DNA of 48,450 nucleotides from Candidatus Gastranaerophilales bacterium (GTDB lineage Bacteria; Cyanobacteriota; Vampirovibrionia; Gastranaerophilales; Gastranaerophilaceae), in the NCBI GenBank assembly GCA_944322845.1, contig CALUQE010000017.1:1-48450 (forward strand). Reading direction: 5' to 3'. The notes beneath the pieces are model-generated. The model saw only the letters and a program-made list of their open reading frames with translations, did not search any database and was not told the DNA's origin. Position 1 is the stretch's first letter; every line of letters begins with the position of its first letter. Shown in pieces: positions 17,563 to 26,040 of the stretch. Made by a program: the position numbers and the translations under genes.

Positions 17563-18450
17563 ATGACTTTATTAAAAATTTTAACAGAGCCTGCAATTTT
17601 AATTATTACGGCATTTTTTCTGTTTTTCATAATGACGGTTTTAAGAAACTATGCAAAAGTTGAAAAGAATCTTAACTCTGTTTATGTTTTTTTGAAGTCG
17701 CTTAATAAAAAAGAATTATCTTACCGTTTTAACGAACTGGATAATTTTATGAAGGGTAATTCTTTTACCTCTACTTCATGGGAGGATTTTAAAAAAGCTC
17801 TGATATTTCCGGAAAAGTTGTTTGCTGCCTCTAAAAATCCGACCTCTAACAATGAGTTTAAGCCGGAAATCTACTTAACAATTGATGCTTCTTACTTTTT
17901 TAATGAAGATACTCTTGTCTATTCAAAAATTAACCACAAATTTATACAGACAATGCCGACACTCCTTACAGGTTTAGGTCCTTTCTTTACATTTTTGAAA
18001 ATGGCGATTGCGTTTACGGAAGTTAATTTTTCTATGGAATCAAACGTCGGTCAGTCTTTAAACAGCCTGATTGCAAATATTCAGATAGCAGCACTATGTT
18101 CTGTATTTGCAGTAGGTTTTTCGCTTCTGTTTATGTTTATTGAAAAAATTATGTACAACAGAATGTGTAAAAAATACTATCTGGCTATTCAAAAAGAGTT
18201 AATAAGATTATTTGATGTTGTTACCAGTGAAAAATTCCTTATTGATCTGGTTAAGGAATCAAAAATTCAGAGTATTACTAATGAAAAACTTTTAAAAGCT
18301 CTGCCTGTAAATTTTGCTAAAGCAATAGAAAAAAGTATTTCAGATACAACAGTGCCTTATCTGGAAAACATTCTTTACAGTTTAAACAAATTAAACGAGT
18401 CTTTTAATAAAGGTAACAACGGCGGCGATGTAGTGGACAAGCTGTTTTAA
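17563..18450 (+). CDS. MotA/TolQ/ExbB-like channel protein (ZorA-like)
   Basis: A 295-residue inner membrane protein. Seen: a first membrane helix at residues about 9-28, a long cytoplasmic region (30-135), then two hydrophobic segments (TMPTLLTGLGPFFTF near 140-155 and AALCSVFAVGFSLLFMFI near 177-197) that resemble the core helices of MotA/TolQ/ExbB/ZorA proton-channel subunits, and a cytoplasmic helical tail. ATG 17563 is preceded by GGGGAGAG. The partner follows 16 nt downstream. A rotary motor powered by ion flow is the family role; what it drives here is unknown. Confidence 0.7.
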   Translation: MTLLKILTEPAILIITAFFLFFIMTVLRNYAKVEKNLNSVYVFLKSLNKKELSYRFNELDNFMKGNSFTSTSWEDFKKALIFPEKLFAASKNPTSNNEFKPEIYLTIDASYFFNEDTLVYSKINHKFIQTMPTLLTGLGPFFTFLKMAIAFTEVNFSMESNVGQSLNSLIANIQIAALCSVFAVGFSLLFMFIEKIMYNRMCKKYYLAIQKELIRLFDVVTSEKFLIDLVKESKIQSITNEKLLKALPVNFAKAIEKSISDTTVPYLENILYSLNKLNESFNKGNNGGDVVDKLF

Positions 18451-18466
18451 GAGGTGAAAGATTTAG

Positions 18467-19129
18467 ATGAGAATAAGACCGCACAAAGAAGATACAGGCG
18501 AAAATAATATTTTCTGGGTTACAATGACAGATTTGATGACCGCTCTTGTGCTGGTTTTTATAGTGCTGTTCTTTTATACCTATATGACAAGCTATTATGA
18601 GAAAATTCAGGGAAAACTTGAACAGACAAAGGCAGCACAAGCTTTAGAGGAAACTTTAAAGGAACAAAACATTGATGCAAACATTGACGCTGCCGGTGTC
18701 GTTAAAATTTCGGATCTGGAACTATTTGACGTAAACAGTTACGAACTCTCGGAAAAAGGGAAGCAGTATCTGGCTAAGTTCTCCCCTGCGTATCTTGATT
18801 CAATATTTTCTAACGAGTATTTGAATAAAAACATAGAAAAAATTATTATACAGGGTCATACTGATTCGCAGACTTTCAGGGGCGAATATTCTGAAGATGA
18901 GCAGTATATGAAAAATATGGAGCTGAGTCTTAAAAGAGCGTATGAAGTTGCAAACTATATGACAAATACCCCTTACAACAAGGAAAACGGAAACAGGTTA
19001 AGAAAAATGATTATAGTTGAGGGTGCAAGCTTCTCTTCTCCAGTTCTTGTAAACGGCAAAGAAGATTACGCCAAAAGCCGCAGAGTCGAGCTTAAAGTCG
19101 TTATGAAACAGGACGGTAAAAAAGACTAA
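18467..19129 (+). CDS. MotB/OmpA-like peptidoglycan-binding stator partner (ZorB-like)
   Basis: A 220-residue protein. Seen: a short cytoplasmic N-terminus, one membrane helix at about 17-38 with the conserved acidic residue in WVTMTDLMTALVLVF (the ion-carrying Asp of MotB/ZorB), then an OmpA-type peptidoglycan-binding domain (IIIQGHTDSQTF near 125 and AKSRRVELKVV near the C-terminus). The TDLMTAL form is closer to ZorB than to classical MotB. With the upstream gene it forms a stator-type pair. No ZorC/ZorD-like helicase genes are adjacent, so a complete Zorya defence system is not present here. Confidence 0.8.
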   Translation: MRIRPHKEDTGENNIFWVTMTDLMTALVLVFIVLFFYTYMTSYYEKIQGKLEQTKAAQALEETLKEQNIDANIDAAGVVKISDLELFDVNSYELSEKGKQYLAKFSPAYLDSIFSNEYLNKNIEKIIIQGHTDSQTFRGEYSEDEQYMKNMELSLKRAYEVANYMTNTPYNKENGNRLRKMIIVEGASFSSPVLVNGKEDYAKSRRVELKVVMKQDGKKD

Positions 19130-19662
19130 CCGAAGTAAACTTTTGCTGCTGTAACGAGAACACCTATAACTGCTGCAATCAAAATATAAAATAGCGGATC
19201 TTTTTTTGATTTCCAGCTGAGAAGCAAAAGTGCGGCAAGAAGAATCATTGCCTTTATATCTTTTATTTCCGGTTTTAAAAGTCCTATTGCAACGGCGGTT
19301 AAAAGTCCGCAGCTTATCGGTTTTAAGGTTTCGATGATTGCTCTTATATAAAAATTGTCGCTGAATTTTTTAAGAAGTTTTGAAACTATAATTACAAGGA
19401 AAAGTGACGGGAGCATTTCTGAAATTGTAGCAAGCGCTGAACCTAAAATTCCTGCACTTTTCAGTCCCGCATAAGTTGCAACATTTATACCTACGGGGCC
19501 CGGAGTAATTGATGCGACAGCAACCATCTGCGTAAGTTCATCCAGCGAATACCAGTTATAGACCTGCGATATATGGTACAGAAACGGTATTGTTGCGTAT
19601 CCTCCGCCGAATGAAAAGACTCCTATTTTAAAGAACTCCCAGAAAAGGTGGATAAATATCAT
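19126..19662 (-). CDS. chrA: Chromate transporter family, C-half type
   Basis: A 178-residue CHR-family membrane protein. Seen: FSFGGGYATIPFL near the N-terminus, ITPGPVGINVATYAG near residue 55 and five or so hydrophobic helices. Short CHR proteins work as pairs of one domain each, together equal to a full-length ChrA; chromate/sulfate antiport is the described activity, but natural substrates of gut homologues are unproven. It overlaps its partner by 4 nt and converges on the MotB-like gene with a 4-nt overlap. Confidence 0.85.
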   Translation of the reverse strand: MIFIHLFWEFFKIGVFSFGGGYATIPFLYHISQVYNWYSLDELTQMVAVASITPGPVGINVATYAGLKSAGILGSALATISEMLPSLFLVIIVSKLLKKFSDNFYIRAIIETLKPISCGLLTAVAIGLLKPEIKDIKAMILLAALLLLSWKSKKDPLFYILIAAVIGVLVTAAKVYFG

Positions 19663-20198
19663 GCTCTCCCCTCCCTGAATCTTTTATATCCTACACCTAT
19701 CAGTGTGAATAACAGAATTGTCTGAATAGGAGAAAGTTTAAAAACAAGAAGCGTGATTAAAGTCAGGATAAAAATTGTGTAGAAAAATGCATTTTTTTTA
19801 GATTTCTGCCACATTTCCCTAACAGTAAGCATAATAAGTGCAATAACCGAAACTCCGACACCCCAGAGAGCTCCCTGCACATAAGAGTTATTGACTAATG
19901 TGGAAAGTACAGATGCGAGTAAAACAATACACCAGAAAGGAACAAATGTTACTCCGAGCATTGCAATGATTGCACCCCATTTCCCTCTGAGTTTATACCC
20001 TATAAACATCGACATATTTGCGGCAATGATTCCAGGAAGTGATTGGGCAAGTGCAAAATAATCAACAACGTCATCGTGTGATACAAGATTTCTTTTGTCT
20101 ACAAACTCGCTTGTCATAATTGGCAGTATTACATAACCTCCGCCAAGCAGAATTGCTCCTATTTTGCAAAATATTAAAAATAATTTAAACAGTGACAT
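19659..20198 (-). CDS. chrA: Chromate transporter family, N-half type
   Basis: A 179-residue CHR-family protein, the second half of a split pair. Seen: ILLGGGYVILPIMTSEF near residue 17 and LAQSLPGIIAANMSMFIGYKLRG near residue 50, the paired proline-glycine motif of the family, plus several hydrophobic helices. Its ATG overlaps the bioB 3' end by 14 nt, placing it in the SDR-bioB operon. Confidence 0.85.
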   Translation of the reverse strand: MSLFKLFLIFCKIGAILLGGGYVILPIMTSEFVDKRNLVSHDDVVDYFALAQSLPGIIAANMSMFIGYKLRGKWGAIIAMLGVTFVPFWCIVLLASVLSTLVNNSYVQGALWGVGVSVIALIMLTVREMWQKSKKNAFFYTIFILTLITLLVFKLSPIQTILLFTLIGVGYKRFREGRA

Positions 20199-21114
20199 GG
20201 AGTTTACCCTTTAATTTTCTGTTTGCCTTTTCAACCAGCCGCCTATCTTCTTCAGGTGAAAAGCCTGTTGTTGTAAGGTAATTTCCTACAATAGCAGAAT
20301 CTGCACAATATTTGAAGGCTTTTTCAAGCGTTTCTTCCGATAGTCTTGCTTTCTTCCCGCCTGCAATTCTTATTGAAGCGTTCGGGCATGCAATTTTGAA
20401 AATAGCAAGAGTTCTCAAAACATTTTCTTCATCAATTTTATCCCAATAATTTTCAAAAGGCGTGTTTGGTATTGGTGTCAGAATATTAACAGGAATGCTG
20501 TCCGGATTAATTTCCGCAAGTTCTAGCGCCATTTCAACTCTTTGTTCAACAGTTTCTCCCATTCCGATAATCACCCCGCAGCAGAGCTCCATTCCGTATT
20601 TTTTAACAAGATTAACCGTATTGATTCTGTCATCATAAGTGTGGGTCGTACAGATTTGCGGATGGTATGACCGGCATGTGTTTATGTTGTGATGAAATCT
20701 GACTAACCCTGCTTCAGAAAGCTTTTTAGCCTGCTCTTCATTTAGGATTCCTATGCTTGCACAGCTTTTTATACCTTCTTTATTTAGAGCCTTTATCATG
20801 TCAAGCATTCTGTCAAAATCGCTTTCATCCGGAGTTTTGCCGGATGTTACAATAGCAACTCTGTCAGCACCGTTATTTTGGCTGTCATGGGCAGCCCCCA
20901 GAACCTCATTTACTTCCATAAGCGGATAAGTTTCAATTTCTGTATTATAATGAGAGCTCTGAGCACAATATTTGCAGTTTTGCGAACATTTGCCTGAGCG
21001 GGCATTAATTATTGAACAAAATTCTACTTGATCCTTTAAATATTTCTGAGCTTCTAATAAAAGCTTTTCTAAATCCATATTGTATAAATTTAGTAATTCT
21101 TCTTTGTTTAACAT
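20185..21114 (-). CDS. bioB: Biotin synthase
   Basis: BioB, 309 residues, a radical SAM enzyme that inserts sulfur into dethiobiotin. Seen: the radical SAM cluster motif CSQNCKYCAQSS near residue 44, conserved YETK-equivalent and YGMELCCGVIIGMGET near residue 140-155, NILTPIPNTPFE and IRIAGGKKARLSEE. Start ATG 21114 follows GGTGAGG; the longer ORF overlaps the upstream SDR gene. bioA, bioD and bioF are not in the window. Confidence 0.95.
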   Translation of the reverse strand: MLNKEELLNLYNMDLEKLLLEAQKYLKDQVEFCSIINARSGKCSQNCKYCAQSSHYNTEIETYPLMEVNEVLGAAHDSQNNGADRVAIVTSGKTPDESDFDRMLDMIKALNKEGIKSCASIGILNEEQAKKLSEAGLVRFHHNINTCRSYHPQICTTHTYDDRINTVNLVKKYGMELCCGVIIGMGETVEQRVEMALELAEINPDSIPVNILTPIPNTPFENYWDKIDEENVLRTLAIFKIACPNASIRIAGGKKARLSEETLEKAFKYCADSAIVGNYLTTTGFSPEEDRRLVEKANRKLKGKLHVTV

Positions 21115-21140
21115 TTTTACCTCACCCTGACCTCTTTTTA

Positions 21141-21836
21141 CTAACACCCGCAGGTTAATCCCGCGCACAGATTGATAGACTGCCCTGTGACACCTTTTGC
21201 TTCATCAGAGATTAAATATTTAACCATGCCTGCAACTTCTTCCGGTGTTACAAACCTTCTTTGCGGAATGCATTCAAGAATCTCTTCTTTCGAAAAATCT
21301 CCTTCTTCCGCAGAAGTATTCCCCATATCCGTATCAACCCATCCGGGATTAATTGTATTTACTGTAATTCCATATTCAGCCAGCTCTAAAGCCAGCGCTT
21401 TTGTTGCTCCTATAAGTCCGGATTTGGAGGCCGAATACAAACTTGCACCCGCTTCTCCCATAACTCCGCTTATAGAACCTATATTAATAATCCTGCCCCA
21501 TTTTTTTTCTTTCATATAAGGAACAGATTTTTTGATTAAATACAAAGGTGCTTCCAGATTAGTTTTTATAATGTGTTCAATTTGAACAATACTAACTTCC
21601 TCAATTGGTGAGTAAATATACTCTCCGGCATTGTTTATAAGCACGTCAATGTTATTTTGAACAATATAGGATCCGAGTTTTTCTAAATCTTCATAGACGG
21701 TTAAATCGCAAACGATATAATTTTCAAAATGTTTTAAACGTTCTTCGTTTCTTCCGCAAACATAAATATTGCCATCCAAATTTTCTGCAATAGCTTTTCC
21801 AATACCTCTTCCGGCACCTGTAATAAGTATGTTCAT
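21141..21836 (-). CDS. Short-chain dehydrogenase/reductase (FabG-like)
   Basis: A 231-residue classical SDR. Seen: NAD(P) motif TGAGRGIGKA at residues 6-15, NNAG at about 68, catalytic Ser (GSISGVMG) and YSASK near residue 130-140, then NTINPGW. Substrate cannot be read from sequence. It is the first gene of an operon with bioB, so a role in a FabG-like step of pimeloyl or fatty acid metabolism is possible but inferred. A TATAAT at plus 21857-21862 (minus strand) lies about 20 nt upstream. Confidence 0.85.
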   Translation of the reverse strand: MNILITGAGRGIGKAIAENLDGNIYVCGRNEERLKHFENYIVCDLTVYEDLEKLGSYIVQNNIDVLINNAGEYIYSPIEEVSIVQIEHIIKTNLEAPLYLIKKSVPYMKEKKWGRIINIGSISGVMGEAGASLYSASKSGLIGATKALALELAEYGITVNTINPGWVDTDMGNTSAEEGDFSKEEILECIPQRRFVTPEEVAGMVKYLISDEAKGVTGQSINLCAGLTCGC

Positions 21837-21889
21837 AATAAAAAATCCTTATGTATATTATATCATAAGGACAAGAAAATAAGTCTACC

Positions 21890-21920
21890 AAAAGGCGGGC
21901 ATACCCTGTACTGCCCGCCC
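21890..21920 (-). terminator. Terminator of the 156-residue gene
   Basis: GGCGGGCA (21894-21901) pairs with TGCCCGCC (21912-21919); the minus strand continues TTTTGG, giving an intrinsic terminator directly after the stop codon at 21926. It insulates the SDR-bioB operon. Confidence 0.8.
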
Positions 21921-21925
21921 TAAAC

Positions 21926-22396
21926 TTAGCTCATGAATTGTGCCTGATAAGCTTTGTAACTTATAGGTGCTTCCTGAGCTCCAGGCTTGTTAGATAATCC
22001 AAAAGCCTGCTGTGCCTCAGATCTCAAGCCTGCAAAATATGTCATTGCCTGACCGTCAATTGCACTCTGGCTTAATAACTGAATGGCATTATTGAACGCT
22101 GCGTAATCTTTGTCATAATCACCTGTTGCCTGGATTCCGATTTGTGCCATTATTCCCGCCCAAGGTATAACTTTTTCATTGTTCTGATTCTTAATTTGTT
22201 CCTGAACCTGCTGAGAGTACTCTTCGTACATCGCTTTGTTCAGTTTTTTCAAATCATCTGTAGAACCTGTAGGGTTAATGCCAAAATCGTCAAAGGCCCT
22301 CTCTAATGCAGCCGAATTGACCGGAACTCTGCCCAGATAAGAGTAAATGTTTTTACTTGTGTAAGTATATACTCCGTTGACTGTGAAGTTTGACAT
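21926..22396 (-). CDS. Unknown 156-residue protein under HLR1-like box
   Basis: A Gln/Ala-rich helical protein without a recognised domain or membrane segment. Seen: N-terminus SNFTVNGVYTYTSK, a central amphipathic region, and repeated QAM/QAF near the C-terminus. Its N-terminal pattern (short polar sequence beginning with an aromatic-glycine motif and no signal peptide) is shared by other lineage proteins here. ATG 22396 is preferred over GTG 22405 because the site AAGAGGTG (complement of 22404-22411) would overlap the latter. Has its own promoter and terminator. Confidence 0.7.
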   Translation of the reverse strand: MSNFTVNGVYTYTSKNIYSYLGRVPVNSAALERAFDDFGINPTGSTDDLKKLNKAMYEEYSQQVQEQIKNQNNEKVIPWAGIMAQIGIQATGDYDKDYAAFNNAIQLLSQSAIDGQAMTYFAGLRSEAQQAFGLSNKPGAQEAPISYKAYQAQFMS

Positions 22397-22405
22397 GATA
22401 CACAC

Positions 22406-22486
22406 CTCTTATATGATATATAATATATATCGGCACATTTTCTAAAAACTTTAGGGCTTTTCAAAAAAGTGTTACAAAACTTTACA
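22406..22486 (-). promoter_or_regulatory. HLR1-like box (minus) for the 156-residue gene
   Basis: Plus strand GTTACAAAACTTTACA (22471-22486), i.e. TGTAAAGTTTTGTAAC on the minus strand. TAAGAG lies 60 nt further downstream on that strand (plus 22406-22411), one helical turn more than in the other promoters, within a TATATA-rich run. It also lies on top of the gene's ribosome-binding region, so the true -10 may be the TATATT/TATAAT-like run at 22416-22430. Confidence 0.6.
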
Positions 22487-22545
22487 AAAAGTGTCTAAAG
22501 TCCAGTAATAATAAGAAAATAGTTTTATATAAATGTTATATTGTA

Positions 22546-22616
22546 TGTAAAGAAATGTAACAAAGAAGCAAAAGTTTGAAATTCGAAATGATTTATATAC
22601 TTTATATATATAAGAC
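22546..22616 (+). promoter_or_regulatory. HLR1-like box and class B -10 (plus)
   Basis: TGTAAAGAAATGTAAC (22546-22561) is followed after 50 nt by TAAGAC (22611-22616), within ATACTTTATATATATAAGA. Divergent from the box at 22471-22486. It is predicted to start a leader of about 260 nt ahead of the 58-codon gene at 22883. Confidence 0.65.
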
Positions 22617-22719
22617 AAATCTAATAAAAACATAAGAGAGCAAAGATCGTAAATCGGTAAGTTATATCTAAAACTTTAACCGTTAATTTGATGGTGAATA
22701 GGATGTAAGATATATGCTT

Positions 22720-22850
22720 ACGGCTTAAGTAAAAATGCACCGGCAGAATAGCACTGACGGCTTGAGTAAAAACGCATCGGCTAAATTGTGTCGACGGCCG
22801 GGTAAAATGCGCCGTCCTAAATTTGCCGGCGGGCTTAAGTAACTGCGCTC
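22720..22850 (+). repeat. 37-nt tandem repeats in a long leader
   Basis: Three and a half tandem copies of a roughly 37-nt unit: starts near 22720, 22757, 22794 and 22830. Conserved positions are ACGGCTT at the start, GTAAAA about 10 nt in, GC..CGGC in the middle and a GC-rich end. Copy 3 can pair ACGGC (22794-22798) with GCCGT (22811-22815). The region is notably GC-richer than the surroundings. It lies in the predicted 5' leader of the 58-codon gene. No cas genes, and no unique spacers: not a CRISPR array. Confidence 0.75.
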
Positions 22851-22882
22851 TTTGATCAAAATAAAGATGAGGTGAGAGAAGT

Positions 22883-23059
22883 ATGGCACTATTACAATCA
22901 TACGATATTAATGCTATGGCTACAAATATTTCAAGAGAGTTTTATATTCAGGAAAACCACGTAGACGACAAATCTTATGTCCTAATGGATGAGATGCGGC
23001 TCTTTGCAATGGATATGAAATCGAGAGTAACATTTATATCGCGCGTCAAGCGGCAATGA
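22883..23059 (+). CDS. 58-residue unknown protein behind repeat leader
   Basis: A small ORF too short for standard gene calls. Seen: ATG 22883 with AGGTGAGAGAA (22870-22880) upstream, an acidic-neutral first half and a basic end (SRVKRQ). The promoter at 22546-22616 and the terminator at 23142-23173 define a transcript of about 550 nt around it. Its 3' part lies in the left arm of a large inverted repeat. It may be a real short protein or a truncated copy of a longer family; the function is unknown. Confidence 0.5.
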   Translation: MALLQSYDINAMATNISREFYIQENHVDDKSYVLMDEMRLFAMDMKSRVTFISRVKRQ

Positions 23060-23079
23060 GATATAAATGATGGTTACTC
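23025..23079. other. 16-bp imperfect inverted repeat spanning a stop codon
   Basis: GAGTAAC (23025-23031) and ATTTATATC (23032-23040) pair with GATATAAAT (23060-23068) and GTTACTC (23073-23079), with a 4-nt bulge at 23069-23072. The 19-nt loop region contains the 58-residue gene's TGA stop. An RNA hairpin here could control mRNA stability or be a mobile small repeat; not a terminator because no U-tract follows. Confidence 0.65.
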
Positions 23080-23141
23080 AAAAGAGATTTTCTATTATAC
23101 CAAACCATCTACTTAACTAATTTAATTCCCCAATCTACAGT

Positions 23142-23173
23142 GCCTGATTTCAAAAGAATTAGGCTTTTTTTTT
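23142..23173 (+). terminator. Terminator of the 58-residue gene transcript
   Basis: GCCTGATTTC (23142-23151) pairs with GAATTAGGC (23156-23164) around a short A loop, followed by T9 at 23165-23173. Good intrinsic terminator on the plus strand. Confidence 0.85.
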
Positions 23174-23229
23174 GATATAAAAATATGCACCCTGTTTTTA
23201 CAGAGTGCATATTTCATTTATTACATCTC

Positions 23230-25887
23230 TTATACGTTACCGTAGTATGCGTCGATGTAGATTTTCTTGATGTCTGACATCAATGGATAAGCAGGGTTTG
23301 CACCTGTGCACTGGTCGTCAAATGCCAGTTCAACAAGTTCATCAAGATTATCCATAAATGTTTGTTCATCAACACCAAAGTCTTTAATTGATTTCGGTAA
23401 TTCAATTTTATCCATCAATTCATCAACGGCTTTAAGCAGTAATTCAACTTTTTCATCATCGTTGTTTCCGCCAAGCCCGAGTTCATCTGCGATTTGACCG
23501 TATTTAGCCTTAGCATTAGGGAACTTGTATTGAGGGAAGATTGCCTGTTTGTGAGGTGCATCAGATGAATTATACTTGATAATTTGTCTGAATAACAATG
23601 CATTAGCAACACCGTGAGGTACGTGGTACATTGCACCTAATTTGTGAGCCATTGAGTGGCATAATCCTAAGAAGGAGTTAGCAAATGCCATACCTGCGAT
23701 TGTTGCGGCATAGTGCATTTTTTCTCTTGCCATAGGATCATTTGCACCTTCTCTGTAAGATCTTTCTAAGTATCTGAAGATTAACTTAGTTGCTTCCAAA
23801 GCATTAGAGTTAGTGAAGTTTGTAGCCATATTGGATACATAAGCTTCAAATGCGTGAACTAATGCGTCAATACCTGAAGCAGAAGTTAAACCTTTTGGCA
23901 TACCGTCTACAAAGTTAGGGTCAACAATAGCCATATTTGGTGTCAAAGCGTAATCTGCGATTGCATATTTTACGTGAGTTTCGTCATCTGTAATAATAGC
24001 AAACGGAGTTACTTCTGAACCTGTACCTGAAGTTGTAGGAATTGCAACCATTGTAGCTTTCTTGCCTAATTCAGGAATGCTGCAGATTCTCTTTCTGATA
24101 TCCATAAATCTCATTGCGATATCTTCAAAGTTTGTATCAGGTTGTTCATATAATAACCACATAATTTTAGCAGCATCCATAGGAGAACCGCCGCCGACTG
24201 CGATGATTACATCCGGTTCAAACGGTTTTAAAATAGCCATTGCCTGATCAATTGTTGACAATGTCGGATCCGGTTTAACATCAAAGAATACTTCGTGTTC
24301 AATACCGATTTCATCAAGAACGTTAGTAATAGTGTTTACTGCACCTGAGTTGAATAAGAATCTGTCAGTTACAATAAATGCACGTTTTTTACCGGCAAGT
24401 TCTCTTAGGGCTAAATCAGTAGCACCTCTCTTGAAGTATACTTTTGCAGGAACCTTGAACCATAACATATTTTCTCTCCTTTCAGCAACAGTCTTGTAGT
24501 TCAGTAAGTTTTCAACGCCGATGTTACCTGAAACAGCGTTTTTACCCCAAGAACCGCAGCCGAGTGAAAGTGACGGTTCGAGTTTAAAGTTGTACAAGTC
24601 ACCAATACCGCCCTGTGAAGATGGTGAGTTAATCAAAACTCTGCAAGTCGGCATTAATTCTGCATATCTGTCGATTCTTTCTTTATGACGTTCGTCAGTA
24701 TAAAGAGCTGAAGAGTGGCCTGCACCGCCTCTGATTACAAGGTGATGAGCTTTTTGAGCAGCATCTTCAAAATCAGAAGCTCTATACATCGTAAGAACCG
24801 GTGATAATTTTTCTCTTGAGAACGGATCTTCCCAATCAACTTCCGGTCTTTCTACAAGAAGAATCTTAGCATCTTCAGGAACTTCGTTTCCGAAACCTGC
24901 AAGTTCAGCAATCCTGTGTGGTTTTTGACCAACTACGTCAGGATGAGCAGTTCCTCTTTTCGGGTCGATAAGAGGAAGGTCAATTAATTTTTGTTTTTGT
25001 TCTTCGTTAACAAGGTAAGCACCTCTGTATAAGAATTCGTTTTTAACTTCTTCATAAACACTGTCAACAACGATAACTGATTGTTCAGAAGCACAAATCA
25101 TACCGTTATCGAAAGATTTTGACATAAGGATTGAAGAAACTGCCATTTTAAGGTCAGCTGTTTCATCAATAACTGCAGGAACGTTACCAGGACCTACACC
25201 TAATGCAGGGTTGCCTGATGAGTATGCAGCTTTAACCATACCAGGACCGCCTGTTGCAACGATGCATGCAATTGATGGGTGTTGCATCAAAGCGCTTGAA
25301 AGTTCAATAGAAGGAACATCAATCCAACCGATAATATCTTCAGGAGCGCCGGCTTTAACAGCTGCTTCAAGAACGATTCTTGCAGCTTCAATTGTACATT
25401 TTTTAGCTCTTGGGTGTGGTGAGAAAATAATACCGTTTCTTGTTTTAAGAGCTATTAATGATTTAAATATTGCAGTAGAAGTCGGGTTTGTTGTAGGAAC
25501 GATACCTGCTAAAACGCCTAAAGGTTCTGCAACAATTTTTATACCGTTAACTTTATCTTCTTTAATGATTCCGCAAGTTTTTGCGTTTTTGTGTTTGTTG
25601 TAAATGTATTCTGAAGCAAAGTGGTTTTTGATAATTTTATCTTCCAAAATACCCATGCCTGTTTCTTCAACAGCCATTCTTGCAAGAGGAATACGTGCTT
25701 TGTCAGCTGCAGCAGCAGCTGCTTTAAAGATAGCGTCTACTTTTTCCTGAGAGAAAGTAGCGAAAATCTTTTGTGCTTTGTTGACTCTTGAAATCAAACC
25801 TTCTAACTGATCAAGTGTTTCAACTACATTTGATGCATTTAGAGATTTTTCCAAAGACTCAACGTTCTTTTTTGTCTTCGTTGTCAT
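23230..25887 (-). CDS. adhE: Bifunctional acetaldehyde-CoA/alcohol dehydrogenase
   Basis: AdhE, 885 residues, reduces acetyl-CoA to acetaldehyde and on to ethanol, recycling NADH in fermentation; it assembles into spirosomes. Seen: N-terminal aldehyde dehydrogenase domain (about 1-440) with catalytic Cys in NGMICASEQ, a linker, and a C-terminal iron alcohol dehydrogenase domain (about 450-885) with GGGSPMD, TTSGTGSEVTPF, DALVHAFEAY and CHSMAHKLGAMYHVPHG carrying the iron-binding His residues. Start ATG 25887 follows AGGAGATTT. Length and motifs are complete, so it should be active. Confidence 0.97.
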   Translation of the reverse strand: MTTKTKKNVESLEKSLNASNVVETLDQLEGLISRVNKAQKIFATFSQEKVDAIFKAAAAAADKARIPLARMAVEETGMGILEDKIIKNHFASEYIYNKHKNAKTCGIIKEDKVNGIKIVAEPLGVLAGIVPTTNPTSTAIFKSLIALKTRNGIIFSPHPRAKKCTIEAARIVLEAAVKAGAPEDIIGWIDVPSIELSSALMQHPSIACIVATGGPGMVKAAYSSGNPALGVGPGNVPAVIDETADLKMAVSSILMSKSFDNGMICASEQSVIVVDSVYEEVKNEFLYRGAYLVNEEQKQKLIDLPLIDPKRGTAHPDVVGQKPHRIAELAGFGNEVPEDAKILLVERPEVDWEDPFSREKLSPVLTMYRASDFEDAAQKAHHLVIRGGAGHSSALYTDERHKERIDRYAELMPTCRVLINSPSSQGGIGDLYNFKLEPSLSLGCGSWGKNAVSGNIGVENLLNYKTVAERRENMLWFKVPAKVYFKRGATDLALRELAGKKRAFIVTDRFLFNSGAVNTITNVLDEIGIEHEVFFDVKPDPTLSTIDQAMAILKPFEPDVIIAVGGGSPMDAAKIMWLLYEQPDTNFEDIAMRFMDIRKRICSIPELGKKATMVAIPTTSGTGSEVTPFAIITDDETHVKYAIADYALTPNMAIVDPNFVDGMPKGLTSASGIDALVHAFEAYVSNMATNFTNSNALEATKLIFRYLERSYREGANDPMAREKMHYAATIAGMAFANSFLGLCHSMAHKLGAMYHVPHGVANALLFRQIIKYNSSDAPHKQAIFPQYKFPNAKAKYGQIADELGLGGNNDDEKVELLLKAVDELMDKIELPKSIKDFGVDEQTFMDNLDELVELAFDDQCTGANPAYPLMSDIKKIYIDAYYGNV

Positions 25888-25922
25888 ATTGAAATCTCCT
25901 TTTTTAGTACGGCTATAACAAT

Positions 25923-25951
25923 ATTGCAACACAAATTAAATTACTTGTCAA
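25923..25951 (-). promoter_or_regulatory. adhE sigma-70-type promoter
   Basis: On the minus strand, TTGACA (plus 25946-25951), 17 nt, TGCAAT (plus 25923-25928), about 35 nt before the adhE ATG. The -35 is perfect and the -10 weak, which would suit an activated gene. An alternative -10, TTATAG, lies a few bases downstream. Confidence 0.5.
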
Positions 25952-26040
25952 CGCAAGTCAGCAGTGAAATAGAGGGATAAAAAATATATAAAATTGCTAA
26001 AACCCAATTGCTGAAATAAATATAGCGGGGGTAAATGAAA

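Noticed and set aside
17563..19129. Complete Zorya defence system
   Set aside because: Only a ZorA/ZorB-like pair; no ZorC/ZorD/ZorE-like gene adjacent, and ZorA is shorter than usual.
22720..22850. Possible CRISPR array
   Set aside because: Repeat unit is contiguous with no spacers, copies are degenerate, and no cas gene lies nearby.
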